64,000 bases of DNA from Candidatus Scalindua sp. (GTDB lineage Bacteria > Planctomycetota > Brocadiia > Brocadiales > Scalinduaceae), in contig JASMMK010000054.1 in assembly GCA_030748215.1 (NCBI GenBank), positions 18,118 to 82,117 on the forward strand. The letters run 5' to 3'. Shown here in pieces: positions 52,239-60,285 of the stretch. The notes under the pieces were generated by a model that saw only the letters and a list, made by a program, of their open reading frames with translations, ran no database searches and was not told the origin of the DNA. How positions within the stretch are numbered: the first letter of the stretch is position 1; each line of letters opens with the position of its first letter. Position numbers and translations under genes: made by a program.

Positions 52239-53816
52239 ATGATGAGAATTAAGAATTATTTTATAATTTTTGCATCTGTATTCGCGATCACAGCAGGATG
52301 TGCGATTGTTGGAATGCAGGATGTGAAGGCGCAGGACAGTATGTCTGACCTCATCAAGAGGATAGAGGCACTGGAATCAAGACCTGCTGGTGGCGGCAAC
52401 GTTACTGCGGGAAAGATCAGGGGTTTGAAGATCGGCTTGAATTTGAGGCATAGATATGAGATCAGGAGTCAGGATTTTAACGCTAGCGGCGGTACTTACA
52501 CACAGGCGGCTGACGGGACACGTTCACTCGCTAGTCTCTCTACTAGTGCTCATAGGCAAAGGAAGCCGACACAAGACTTTACGCTACAGAGGATGAGGCT
52601 CTCTTTCGATATGGACATCAATAAAAATGTAATGGCTCGCGTAATGCTTCAGGATGTACGTACGTTTGGTGATTCTGGAATAACCGGTAATAACTCACAA
52701 ACAGATGTTCAGGAAGGGTATGTTCAGTTGAGAAACCTCGGGGACGTAAACCCGCTGCTCAGCAATGTTCAGGTTCGTATTGGAAGATGGCAGCAGGCGT
52801 ATGGTAACCAAAGGGTAATTGGTAGCCTTGGATGGGCTAACCAGAGCAGGTCTTATGACGGTGCGAAGGTAATGTATAAGAAGGGTAATTTTAACGTAGA
52901 TGTCTTTGCGTTTCAGATCGACGAAACTGCAACTGGTGGTGTAAGTGGTAGTGGTGGTGACTTTGGTGTAAATGACAATAGAGACTCAGTGCTTTATGGT
53001 TTCTACGGACAGTACAAGTTTGGAGGTGCCCTGAAGGGTAACGTTATTGAGCCATATTTGGTAGCTAAGCATGAGTCAACAGACGAAGACGTTACTAATG
53101 CAACAAGAACGCTAGAGAGTGAGACTAGATATACATGGGGTTTAAGGGCACATGGTAAGGGATTGTTTGGTGGTGGTCTTGATTACACTATTGAACCAAA
53201 TTTGCAGACTGGACAATCTCGGTATACACCATCTAGTAAATCTGCATCAGTGAACTCAAAAGATAGCATTAATGCATGGGCAATTCATGCGGAAGCTGGA
53301 TATACTTTCAAGAATCTACCTTGGACACCAAGGATAGGTTATGCATACTCGTTTGCATCAGGTGATGATAACTTTGATGAGGGAAGCCAGAAGACTTATA
53401 AGCAAGTTAGTCCGACACAGCATGCTCATAATGGATATATGGATGTTACCTCATGGCAGAACATAATAGATCATCAGATCCACTTTAATGTGAAACCATC
53501 AAAGAAACTTGTGATAGACGTAAAGGCACACTTCTATGAACTGGATGAAGAAGCAGATAACTGGTGGCATATTGGTGGTACAGCAGTAAATAGGGCAGGT
53601 GCTGACACTTTTGTAAATAACTCTGGTGTCACTGAGGATGTAGATGATGAACTGGGGCAGGAAATCAATGTTACGCTTAAGTACAAGATGTTTGAGAACT
53701 TTGGTGTAGTAGCGGGTTACGGTCATTTCTTCGCAGGTGACTTTATTGAAGATACTAGTGCAGGAGTTGACAGAGGTGTAGACTGGTTCTATCTGCAGAC
53801 AACAGTGAGCTTCTAA
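52239..53816 (+). CDS. Outer-membrane porin
   Basis: Beta-barrel protein of about 525 residues with a signal peptide (residues 1-27, cleavage near VKAQDS). A short coiled-coil (MSDLIKRIEALES) precedes repeated aromatic strands such as GLKIGLNLRHRYEIR, VRIGRWQQAYGNQR and the terminal WFYLQTTVSF. A final aromatic residue is typical of barrel assembly signals. Of two ATGs at 52239 and 52242, either may be used, since seven Gs lie 8 bp upstream. It is preceded by an unusual T8G7 tract. It may form the outer membrane pore for nitrite, ammonium or cation passage. Confidence 0.85.
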   Translation: MMRIKNYFIIFASVFAITAGCAIVGMQDVKAQDSMSDLIKRIEALESRPAGGGNVTAGKIRGLKIGLNLRHRYEIRSQDFNASGGTYTQAADGTRSLASLSTSAHRQRKPTQDFTLQRMRLSFDMDINKNVMARVMLQDVRTFGDSGITGNNSQTDVQEGYVQLRNLGDVNPLLSNVQVRIGRWQQAYGNQRVIGSLGWANQSRSYDGAKVMYKKGNFNVDVFAFQIDETATGGVSGSGGDFGVNDNRDSVLYGFYGQYKFGGALKGNVIEPYLVAKHESTDEDVTNATRTLESETRYTWGLRAHGKGLFGGGLDYTIEPNLQTGQSRYTPSSKSASVNSKDSINAWAIHAEAGYTFKNLPWTPRIGYAYSFASGDDNFDEGSQKTYKQVSPTQHAHNGYMDVTSWQNIIDHQIHFNVKPSKKLVIDVKAHFYELDEEADNWWHIGGTAVNRAGADTFVNNSGVTEDVDDELGQEINVTLKYKMFENFGVVAGYGHFFAGDFIEDTSAGVDRGVDWFYLQTTVSF

Positions 53817-53860
53817 GATGTCTGTAAGTAAAACAGATTACTAATCCGATAAGTAACTAA

Positions 53861-53897
53861 AAAGGGTAAGGGTCGATAGGATTCTTACCCTTTTTTT
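53861..53897 (+). terminator. Rho-independent terminator after the porin gene
   Basis: AAAGGGTAAG (53861-53870) pairs with CTTACCCTTT (53884-53893) over ten base pairs, with a 13-nt loop, and a run of T continues to 53897. It closes the porin transcript 45 bp after the stop. Confidence 0.9.
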
Positions 53898-54108
53898 ATA
53901 GGCAATGCTCAGCAATATGTTTAGCAATCATATCTTGGAAATGAATTACACTAATTGGCATAGAGGATATGGGTACAAAACAACAGTTGTTCAGATATCG
54001 TGTACGGTAGGTTGCCTGAAACATGTTCCATAAATATGACATATCGGATACTAGTATTTGTAACCCTCTTGAGAGAGAAGCTTACTATTAGCAATTCCCG
54101 GCCATATT

Positions 54109-55464
54109 TCAGGTGTGAATGTTTAGAATCCTTCTTGCAATTTCAAAGTAAATAATTATTCCTGTAACATCAATAATAGTGGTAATAAGAGGTGCAGACA
54201 CAATAGCTGGGTCAAGTTTAAAATAGCTGAAAATAAACGGAGTTGCAGCTCCTGCCAGATTACCTACAGTAACTACAGTTGCTACTGAAATCCCTACTGT
54301 AATTCCCAACATTGTATTATCAAGCAGGAATATTGCTATGAAAAATGCAGTAGTCCCAAGGGCCGATCCAATTACAAAACCTGCACAGGCCTCTCTTACA
54401 AGCACTTTCCACCATTGCCTTAATGCTAATTCTCCGGTAGCCAGAGCTCTAATCACGAGAGTGGACGATTGTGAGCCTATATTACCTCCGGCACCCATAA
54501 GCATGGGTATGAAATATGCAAGTGCGATTATTGTACTGAGAGCCAGCGAATACTTCTGTAGGATCTTTCCTGAGATCGTTGATGCAAGGACCAGGACAAA
54601 TAGCCAGCCTACCCTTCCTGATAGCTGTTTAAAATATCCAGTGCGAAAATACCTCTCTTCAGGCATTTGAATAGCTGCCATTTTATGAAAATCCTCTGTG
54701 GCTTCCTCTTCTACGACATCTAGAATATCGTCAACTGTAATAATACCAACAAGACGATCTTCACTGTCAACAACCGGTAGAGAGAGGAAGTCATATTTTT
54801 GAATTGCCTTGGCCGCTTCTTCCTGGTCATCAGTAGTATGTACCTTATAAACCTTATCGTTCATTATCTGGCTAATTCTCTGATCTGGTGTTGCCAGAAT
54901 AATGTCTTTAAGCGAAACAACTCCACATAGTTCCCTATTCTCATTTATTGCATAGCATGTATAAATTGTTTCTCTATCAGGTCCGGTCCTTCTTATATTT
55001 TCTAAAGCCTCAGAAACTGTGGTTTCAGTACCCAAATCTACATACTCTGTAGTCATTATCCTTCCTGCTGATTCAGGTGGATAATTAAGTAATATATTAG
55101 TCTCCTCTCTCTCTTCAATTGGAAAGAGATTGAGTAGTTTTTTTACCATTGATGCGGGGAGTTCGTCAAGGAGCTGTGTTCTGTCATCAGGATCCATTTC
55201 AAGCAGGATCAATTTTGCCCTACGTTCAGTAAAGTACCCAAGCAACTCCTCTTCCTCATCAGGATCCAGTAAGGAAAAAACCTCTGCAATCTTAGTCTTA
55301 TTAAGGACACGTAGGGTTATTACTCTTTCAGCAGGCTCAAGTTCCCTGATAATGTCTGCAATATCCGCAGGGTGAATGTCCTTTAGCAAAAGGCTTAATC
55401 CCTTCAGGTTTTTGCTATCAATCAGTTCCTTTAATTCGGGAGTAAATATTTTGTACCATTTCAT
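54109..55464 (-). CDS. mgtE: Magnesium transporter MgtE
   Basis: MgtE is a magnesium channel gated by cytoplasmic domains. The 451 residues have an N-terminal superhelical domain (LLKDIHPADIADIIRELEP), two CBS domains (about 135-255), and five membrane helices. The signature MLMGAGGNIGSQSSTLVIRALATGE and the helix AGAATPFIFSYFKLDPAI contain the pore and metal-binding residues. ATG 55464 is clear. No M-box riboswitch is visible in the 136 bp upstream, which hold a repeat instead. Confidence 0.95.
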   Translation of the reverse strand: MKWYKIFTPELKELIDSKNLKGLSLLLKDIHPADIADIIRELEPAERVITLRVLNKTKIAEVFSLLDPDEEEELLGYFTERRAKLILLEMDPDDRTQLLDELPASMVKKLLNLFPIEEREETNILLNYPPESAGRIMTTEYVDLGTETTVSEALENIRRTGPDRETIYTCYAINENRELCGVVSLKDIILATPDQRISQIMNDKVYKVHTTDDQEEAAKAIQKYDFLSLPVVDSEDRLVGIITVDDILDVVEEEATEDFHKMAAIQMPEERYFRTGYFKQLSGRVGWLFVLVLASTISGKILQKYSLALSTIIALAYFIPMLMGAGGNIGSQSSTLVIRALATGELALRQWWKVLVREACAGFVIGSALGTTAFFIAIFLLDNTMLGITVGISVATVVTVGNLAGAATPFIFSYFKLDPAIVSAPLITTIIDVTGIIIYFEIARRILNIHT

Positions 55465-55541
55465 AGTATTTAATTAGACACTAATTTCACGAATTTACAC
55501 TAACTAAATCCTACGCAATCTTTGCGGCTTTTCGTGAGAGT

Positions 55542-55575
55542 GTAGGGTGGATTCGCTACGCTTAATCAACCCTAC
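55542..55575. repeat. Hairpin-forming GTAGGGTGGATT repeat
   Basis: GTAGGGTGGATT (55542-55553) and AATCAACCCTAC (55564-55575) form a 12-position stem with one mismatch around CGCTACGCTT. This is a word repeat seen in the intergenic DNA of many bacteria. The same spacer also has CACGAATTTACACTAA and CGCAATCTTTGCGGC words. Confidence 0.6.
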
Positions 55576-55600
55576 TACAAAAATTAGTCCTTCGGCGAAA

Positions 55601-56821
55601 TTAATTCTCAATAGTTTTCAAGCTTTTGTCTGAGCGGTAGAACGGGTGATAATGTAATCCGCAGCATCTAGAGCAAATTGGTAGAACATTCTTTTTGATA
55701 AACTTCCTGAATTTTCTCGATCTGTTATTATTCCAGATGTCTGAGAATTTTTCGTCTTTTGCGTTGCCTAATACATAGTCTGGGTTGTCATTGCAAAAAA
55801 CAATTTCTCCATTAGGGTATACCATTGTTTGCGTCCACGGCGCAATGCAACGTTGCACTCTGTTTTTTGATTTGCTTCCATTATAGAAATTATCTTGAGT
55901 GGTTGAATAGTATTGAGGTATATCAGAGACCTTAACAACAGGAAAGAAAGCAAGTTTGAAATTAAGATTTTTATGAAGTAAACTCGAAATACTATTCTGT
56001 ACTACTTGTGTATCGATACTTGTTTTATCATTAACCCATCCTTGCCATGAAGGGGCATCACATTGAAATACCCTTTTCATAGTTGCTTCATAGCTTTTGC
56101 CTGTTTTAGTATTATTAAAATAGGGATGCTTAACGAGCAGCATTTCAAAACCAAATTCATCAGTTGTTTCATTAATATTTTCCAGATATGGAAAAGAGTG
56201 TTCGGTTATAGTGAATACCTGGCACAAAAGAGGCCTTTGCTTATTAAAGTTCTTCTTTGCACGAATTATTTTCTTTATGCCTGATGCAATCTTCTGGTAA
56301 CCGTTGTGGACTCCCCTGATCTCATTGTGTACGTGTTCCGGTCCATCTACTGAGATATATAACACATCCACTCCAGTCTTAACGATATCATCAGCATATT
56401 TGTCAAGGAGAGTCCCATTCGTGATAACCCAGCAAATCAGGTTTTTCTGCTTTATATACTTTATCAGCCTGATTATGTCTTTATAGTAGAACGGCTCTCC
56501 ACCAGTCAGAAAAATAGTAGGCGAGAATTTAGCGACATCATCAATAAGCCTCTCAAATTCTTCAATGTTCATAGTCTCCTTTAATTGATCGGAATCTATA
56601 TTATTATAATTGCCGGTTTCACCCCATTGCCCGCACATTTTACAGCGCAGGTTACATAGATTAGTTGGTGTTATGTGTATGAGATAAGGAGGAAAACTGA
56701 AGCCATTGTTTAGTCGTCCATCGATTTGGAAAGAGAGCAGTCTTGTAACCCACTTCATCATCCTAATATCGGAGAATGGGTTACTCTTTGACATTTTAAT
56801 AATATTTGAAATAGAGCCCAT
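55601..56821 (-). CDS. Radical SAM protein with SPASM domain
   Basis: Radical SAM enzyme of 406 residues. The cluster site is TNLCNLRCKMCGQWG, followed by FLTGGEPFYYKD. C-terminal cysteines in QRCIAPWTQ, VFCNDN and ICSRCCGLH suggest a SPASM auxiliary cluster. The substrate might be a peptide or a membrane lipid. Related proteins are abundant in anammox genomes, where some are discussed for ladderane lipid synthesis; this one has no lipid genes near it. ATG 56821 is used. Confidence 0.85.
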   Translation of the reverse strand: MGSISNIIKMSKSNPFSDIRMMKWVTRLLSFQIDGRLNNGFSFPPYLIHITPTNLCNLRCKMCGQWGETGNYNNIDSDQLKETMNIEEFERLIDDVAKFSPTIFLTGGEPFYYKDIIRLIKYIKQKNLICWVITNGTLLDKYADDIVKTGVDVLYISVDGPEHVHNEIRGVHNGYQKIASGIKKIIRAKKNFNKQRPLLCQVFTITEHSFPYLENINETTDEFGFEMLLVKHPYFNNTKTGKSYEATMKRVFQCDAPSWQGWVNDKTSIDTQVVQNSISSLLHKNLNFKLAFFPVVKVSDIPQYYSTTQDNFYNGSKSKNRVQRCIAPWTQTMVYPNGEIVFCNDNPDYVLGNAKDEKFSDIWNNNRSRKFRKFIKKNVLPICSRCCGLHYHPFYRSDKSLKTIEN

Positions 56822-56992
56822 TGTTTAAATATAGTATAAAGCAAAAAAAGTGGAGATTGAACATTAGCCACGGATGATCCTGTAATGGTGGGTGCACGCA
56901 TGGCGTTGAAGCTGGAATCGTTATTAGATGATAGTAAAATACTGCGAAAGACGCAAGATGAAAAAGGTTTGGTTCAATATGACCCGCGAAAC

Positions 56993-57904
56993 TTAGTCAC
57001 TACTATTCTCAGCACTATTATTACTTAGTTTGAGCCTGGTTGATTTATCATATGCCTTCACAGCCTCTTTCGGACGACCTAAATTATCAAGAGAAGCGCC
57101 TATGTTGTACCAGGCCTTATAATCATTCGGATTGATGTTTACCGCCTGATCAAGTGCCCCTAATGCCTCTGCATGACGATTCAGTTTACAAAGAACAATT
57201 CCCTTTTGATACCATGTTTCATATACATCTGGTTTGGACTTGATAGCGTGGTCAAATGCCTCAATTGCTTCATCATGACGATCAAGATTGCCAAGAATAA
57301 CTCCTTTGTTGTACCATGCTTCATAGATGTCAGGTGCTATTGCTGTAATATTTTCCAATAAAGCTAAAGTCTTCTGATGCTCTCCGGCATAATAAGTAAC
57401 TGTTGCTTTACCCAAAAGAGTTTCAATGGCTTTTTCATCTTCTGTGCGCTTGTCTGTAGCGCTAGCATTGGAGAGAGTTGCCACCAAGGTTGATTGCTAA
57501 TCTATCAAGCTCCTCTTTGAACTCTCTAAATATGTTATACTGGCTCGAACCACCGAGAAAGTTGTTGCTGTGGCCACAATCCTCAATTATCAGAGGAACA
57601 ATGGCAGGCTCCTCATCAGATCTTTCCTGTGTAATACCATAAGCCTTATTAAGCTCGTAATCCTGGAAACCGTGACTTTTGTCCTCCGGATTTTGTAAAG
57701 CTTGATTACTGAGGCAGACAACAAAAAACTGACTCTTTTTTATAGCCTTCTCAACATGTGTCTCCCATTTCTTCGGAGTGATATCCCTTCTGTCAAAACA
57801 TACATCTAACGATCTGGATTTCATCCCATCATAAACCCTGGTGGCTTCATCCAGGTCTTCAACGGAACAACATAGAAAAATATGATTTTTTTCTGTTTAA
57901 GCAT
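56993..57904 (-). pseudogene. TIR-TPR protein, disrupted at two slippage-prone repeats
   Basis: Reading leftward, an ATG at 57904 (MLKQKK) leads into a run of seven As (57886-57892). One more A would join it to the TIR domain HIFLCCSVEDLDEATRVYDG, SLDVCFDRRDITPKKWE, FFVVCLSNQAL. The TIR frame then ends at a (CT)3 tract (57471-57477). Two more bases there would continue into the TPR frame SNASATDKRTEDEKAIETLL, which has four TPR units. Restoring both gives 304 codons plus stop. TIR domains often degrade NAD or signal in defence. As it stands the first ATG of the TIR part is internal. Phase variation, decay or sequencing error all fit. Confidence 0.7.
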
Positions 57905-58080
57905 TATATAAATAAATCATAAAGATCTGAAGAACACACAACGCTATTCACACCATTGTCCGGAAAGTCTAATGGATGGTGTTCAGGTTTTGTAGAAGTT
58001 TGACTTCAATTTGACTTCAATGGCTCAAAACGGTGGTTAATAACGTCACTTGGTTTATCCTAAGTCTATATATGATAACA

Positions 58081-58154
58081 TGGGCGATACTGGACTCGAA
58101 CCAGTGACCCCTTGCTTGTCGAGCAAGTGCTCTAGCCAACTGAGCTAATCGCCC
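58081..58154 (-). tRNA. tRNA-Val (anticodon GAC), C33 in the anticodon loop
   Basis: The minus strand folds as a complete tRNA: acceptor GGGCGAT with ATCGCCC, D arm GCTC/GAGC, anticodon stem CTTGC/GCAAG with loop TCGACAA, T arm ACTGG-TTCGAGT-CCAGT. The anticodon is GAC. The base before the anticodon is C where U33 is nearly universal. Discriminator is A and CCA is not encoded. The acceptor and T arms resemble valine tRNAs. It stands alone. Confidence 0.85.
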
Positions 58155-58291
58155 ATAATTTCCTCTTCTTAACGGCCTGCCAGCGGCAGATTTCAGGTGT
58201 TTTTTTGTGGTTTTTATCTTAGCAAAGACAGATTTAGAGTCAAGCAAATTCAACGGTGATTGATTATACGGTGACCATAGTGATATCATTT

Positions 58292-58330
58292 CAGAATTTC
58301 CCTAAAGATTGTGTTCAGAATACCGATAAT
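58292..58330 (+). promoter_or_regulatory. Upstream element shared with the paralogous gene at 3557
   Basis: Contains the 14-nt AGAATACCGATAAT that is also at 3457-3470, with a similar preceding CTAAAGA block. Its end lies 85 bp before the start codon at 58416. Confidence 0.5.
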
Positions 58331-58415
58331 ATGAGAACTGTGGAGCTATGCAAAGCGGTAGTATGTACATATTACGGTTACAATCGTCACTTTTATACAG
58401 GTAGGAACGCAAATA

Positions 58416-58664
58416 ATGGATGAAATTAATCAGGAAGAGTACATAAGACTCTTTGAGTCTATCAAGAAGGGTATTGAGCTTCTGGAGGCTAACGATCCGG
58501 AAAACAAGAATATCGATGAACTGAAGCTTATACTATCTGATAACATATCGAAGAACGGCAAGATTCATAACCGATCTTCTTTAATGAATAAAAACTTCCA
58601 TCTTTTTTATTTAAATTATAAGGATTGTATGGATAAGTACGAAACAGGCCACATGTATAATTAG
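58416..58664 (+). CDS. Small conserved protein, paralogue of the gene at 3557
   Basis: Protein of 82 residues, no signal peptide or membrane helix, family unknown. Its alignment with the 79-residue product at 3557 runs end to end (ESIKKGIELLEANDPENKN, IDELKLILSDNISKNGKI). The conserved N-terminal helix pair and KxGKI segment suggest a small all-helical domain. It has its own TAGGAA-type ribosome-binding site. The two copies are 55 kb apart yet keep both coding sequence and upstream element, so they were duplicated as a unit and are likely both functional. Confidence 0.65.
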   Translation: MDEINQEEYIRLFESIKKGIELLEANDPENKNIDELKLILSDNISKNGKIHNRSSLMNKNFHLFYLNYKDCMDKYETGHMYN

Positions 58665-58739
58665 TATCTAAGTACTGATATCTTCTCCCTCATGTTAACT
58701 CGACATATCGTCCCAATCATAAGTAAACTTAACAACCTG

Positions 58740-59102
58740 TCAGTATTTTTTATTCCCATCTAACACTCTACGCTCTCTGTACTCTCTGTTTTTCTTGCGG
58801 TCATCCGGGTTAGGGGAATTCATTATCTCGATCAAATCTGCATACTTCACTCCTGCCGTTTTTACCTTGTGCGTTAGAACACCTTTGTCACTCTGTAATT
58901 TTTTTATCTCCTCAATGTCCAATTGCAAAGCCCGATAGTACCCATTCATATACGCTGTCACGAGCTCTCTACGTTTCATTGGTGATAATTCTGAGTAAGT
59001 ATAATTTATGCACAGAGATATGATAATTATTACCATCAGAGCAATGAGCATTAACTGTTTTTTTGAACGCACCTGATATTCCTTTAATTTAATCCATGAC
59101 AC
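58740..59102 (-). CDS. Single-pass membrane protein of unknown function
   Basis: Protein of 120 residues. An N-terminal basic stretch is followed by one membrane helix (about 15-35, LMLIALMVIIIISLCI) with no clear cleavage site. The remaining part is a basic, helical region (REYRERRVLD near the end) with an EEIKKLQSD coil. No family is recognised. It lies 38 bp after the HAMP membrane gene on the same strand, so the two are likely one operon and may work together at the membrane. Confidence 0.65.
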   Translation of the reverse strand: MSWIKLKEYQVRSKKQLMLIALMVIIIISLCINYTYSELSPMKRRELVTAYMNGYYRALQLDIEEIKKLQSDKGVLTHKVKTAGVKYADLIEIMNSPNPDDRKKNREYRERRVLDGNKKY

Positions 59103-59140
59103 GTTATCTATTATCTACCAGACATGTCTGACCTATATTG

Positions 59141-59719
59141 TCACTCTATTTCTGTTTTAAATGAAGAAGCAATTTCCTTAATACGTTTTAACTGCTGTTC
59201 CTGAGACCCATTTTCACCAAGTTCCTGGCATGCCAGCCGAAGCTCTCGAATCTGTGTTCTCCAGTGCTCTTTCACAGTATTAATATCTGCAAACAGATGT
59301 TTGAATTCATCCTTTCTTCGCAGACGGCTTACCGGACGGCTTAAGTCTCCCTTCACCATCTCTACCAGAAGACATCTCATCCGGTAAACAGGCCCTGCCA
59401 TTCTGTGAGAAACAATCAGGCTGAAGAAGAAAGTAAAGATTATCGTACCTACAGGGCAAATTGCCAGTACCGGCCAGAGAAGATCTAACAGGGTATATGT
59501 GCTCACACCCTCACCATCCACTAAACTATCTAACAGACCAAAAGGAACAGGCTGCACAACTGAAACCTGTATATCTCCATATTTGTGATAAACATGAACG
59601 AGAAAAGAGAGTGAACCTATAACTACGCAGGCCGTCAAGATGGCAAATTTACCCATCAAGCTGTATTGAAATCGAGTATCTACAATATATTGCCGCCTTT
59701 TGTATTTCTTTTTACTCAT
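59141..59719 (-). CDS. HAMP-domain membrane protein
   Basis: Protein of 192 residues from ATG 59719, which has GGGAG upstream (an extension to 59770 lacks a site). Two membrane helices (about 25-45 and 75-105) flank an extracytoplasmic loop. A HAMP linker follows: SHRMAGPVYRMRCLLVEMVK, GDLSRPV and LRRKDEF. A coil ends the protein. HAMP domains relay signals in sensor kinases and chemoreceptors, but no output domain follows, so the signal may go to a partner such as the downstream single-pass protein. Confidence 0.75.
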   Translation of the reverse strand: MSKKKYKRRQYIVDTRFQYSLMGKFAILTACVVIGSLSFLVHVYHKYGDIQVSVVQPVPFGLLDSLVDGEGVSTYTLLDLLWPVLAICPVGTIIFTFFFSLIVSHRMAGPVYRMRCLLVEMVKGDLSRPVSRLRRKDEFKHLFADINTVKEHWRTQIRELRLACQELGENGSQEQQLKRIKEIASSFKTEIE

Positions 59720-60050
59720 TTGCTCCCTCACTTTAAGACTATCAAACCACATATTGCTTAAGCTGAACAAGCAACTACTACGTGTAAGTAACCATTGTTT
59801 AAATCATTGCGTATACAAAGAATATAAGTATATTTTGTATAATGTAATTGCAACTACAATACCATACTGAAGTTTTTTGTTGTATGTCATATGACCGCAA
59901 GCGGTTAGCACGTCGAGAAGCAACGATATGCCCTGGTTTTTTTGTATTTAATGTGCCCTGTTTTGAGGCAGATATACAATCTTTATTCCGGAAGTGTATC
60001 ATTATGACTGAGACGAGAGGGGTTGTGGAAGCTGAATAACAGAAAGATGA

Positions 60051-60254
60051 CTGCAGGTTTTCAGAAAGGATGAGTATAATGCAGGTTCAGTCTTGTTAGC
60101 ACCGGCCCACACTGCCACTGGCGGGAAGTATGTTTTTCTGACTGATGGTCTTGAAGTGTTTAGTCCAATCTACCTGCCCGAGTGTATCACACAGACAGGT
60201 AAGATTGAACCGGTAAAGATCGAGGCGTATGTAATATGTCGGCAACAGCTATAA
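60051..60254 (+). pseudogene. Possible gene fragment without a start codon
   Basis: A 67-codon open frame between stops reads LQVFRKDEYNAGS, then ATGGKYVFLTDGLEVFSPIY and IEPVKIEAYVICRQQL. It has no ATG or GTG and no ribosome-binding site. Its composition looks protein-like, and I recognise no family. It lies in the gap downstream of pckG. It is probably a remnant of a lost gene. Confidence 0.3.
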
Positions 60255-60285
60255 ACCGCTAACTCAGCCGTACCGTTATTTGTAA

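Noticed and set aside
55465..55600. M-box magnesium riboswitch before mgtE
   Set aside because: The region is made of intergenic word repeats and does not show the M-box core.
56885..57028. 47-codon frame MVGARMALKLESLLDDSK onward
   Set aside because: It overlaps the end of the TIR-TPR gene on the other strand and has no ribosome-binding site; a relic cannot be excluded.
59848..60039. 63-codon plus-strand frame and a 67-codon minus-strand frame between the HAMP gene and pckG
   Set aside because: No recognisable domain or ribosome-binding site; both look like chance frames.
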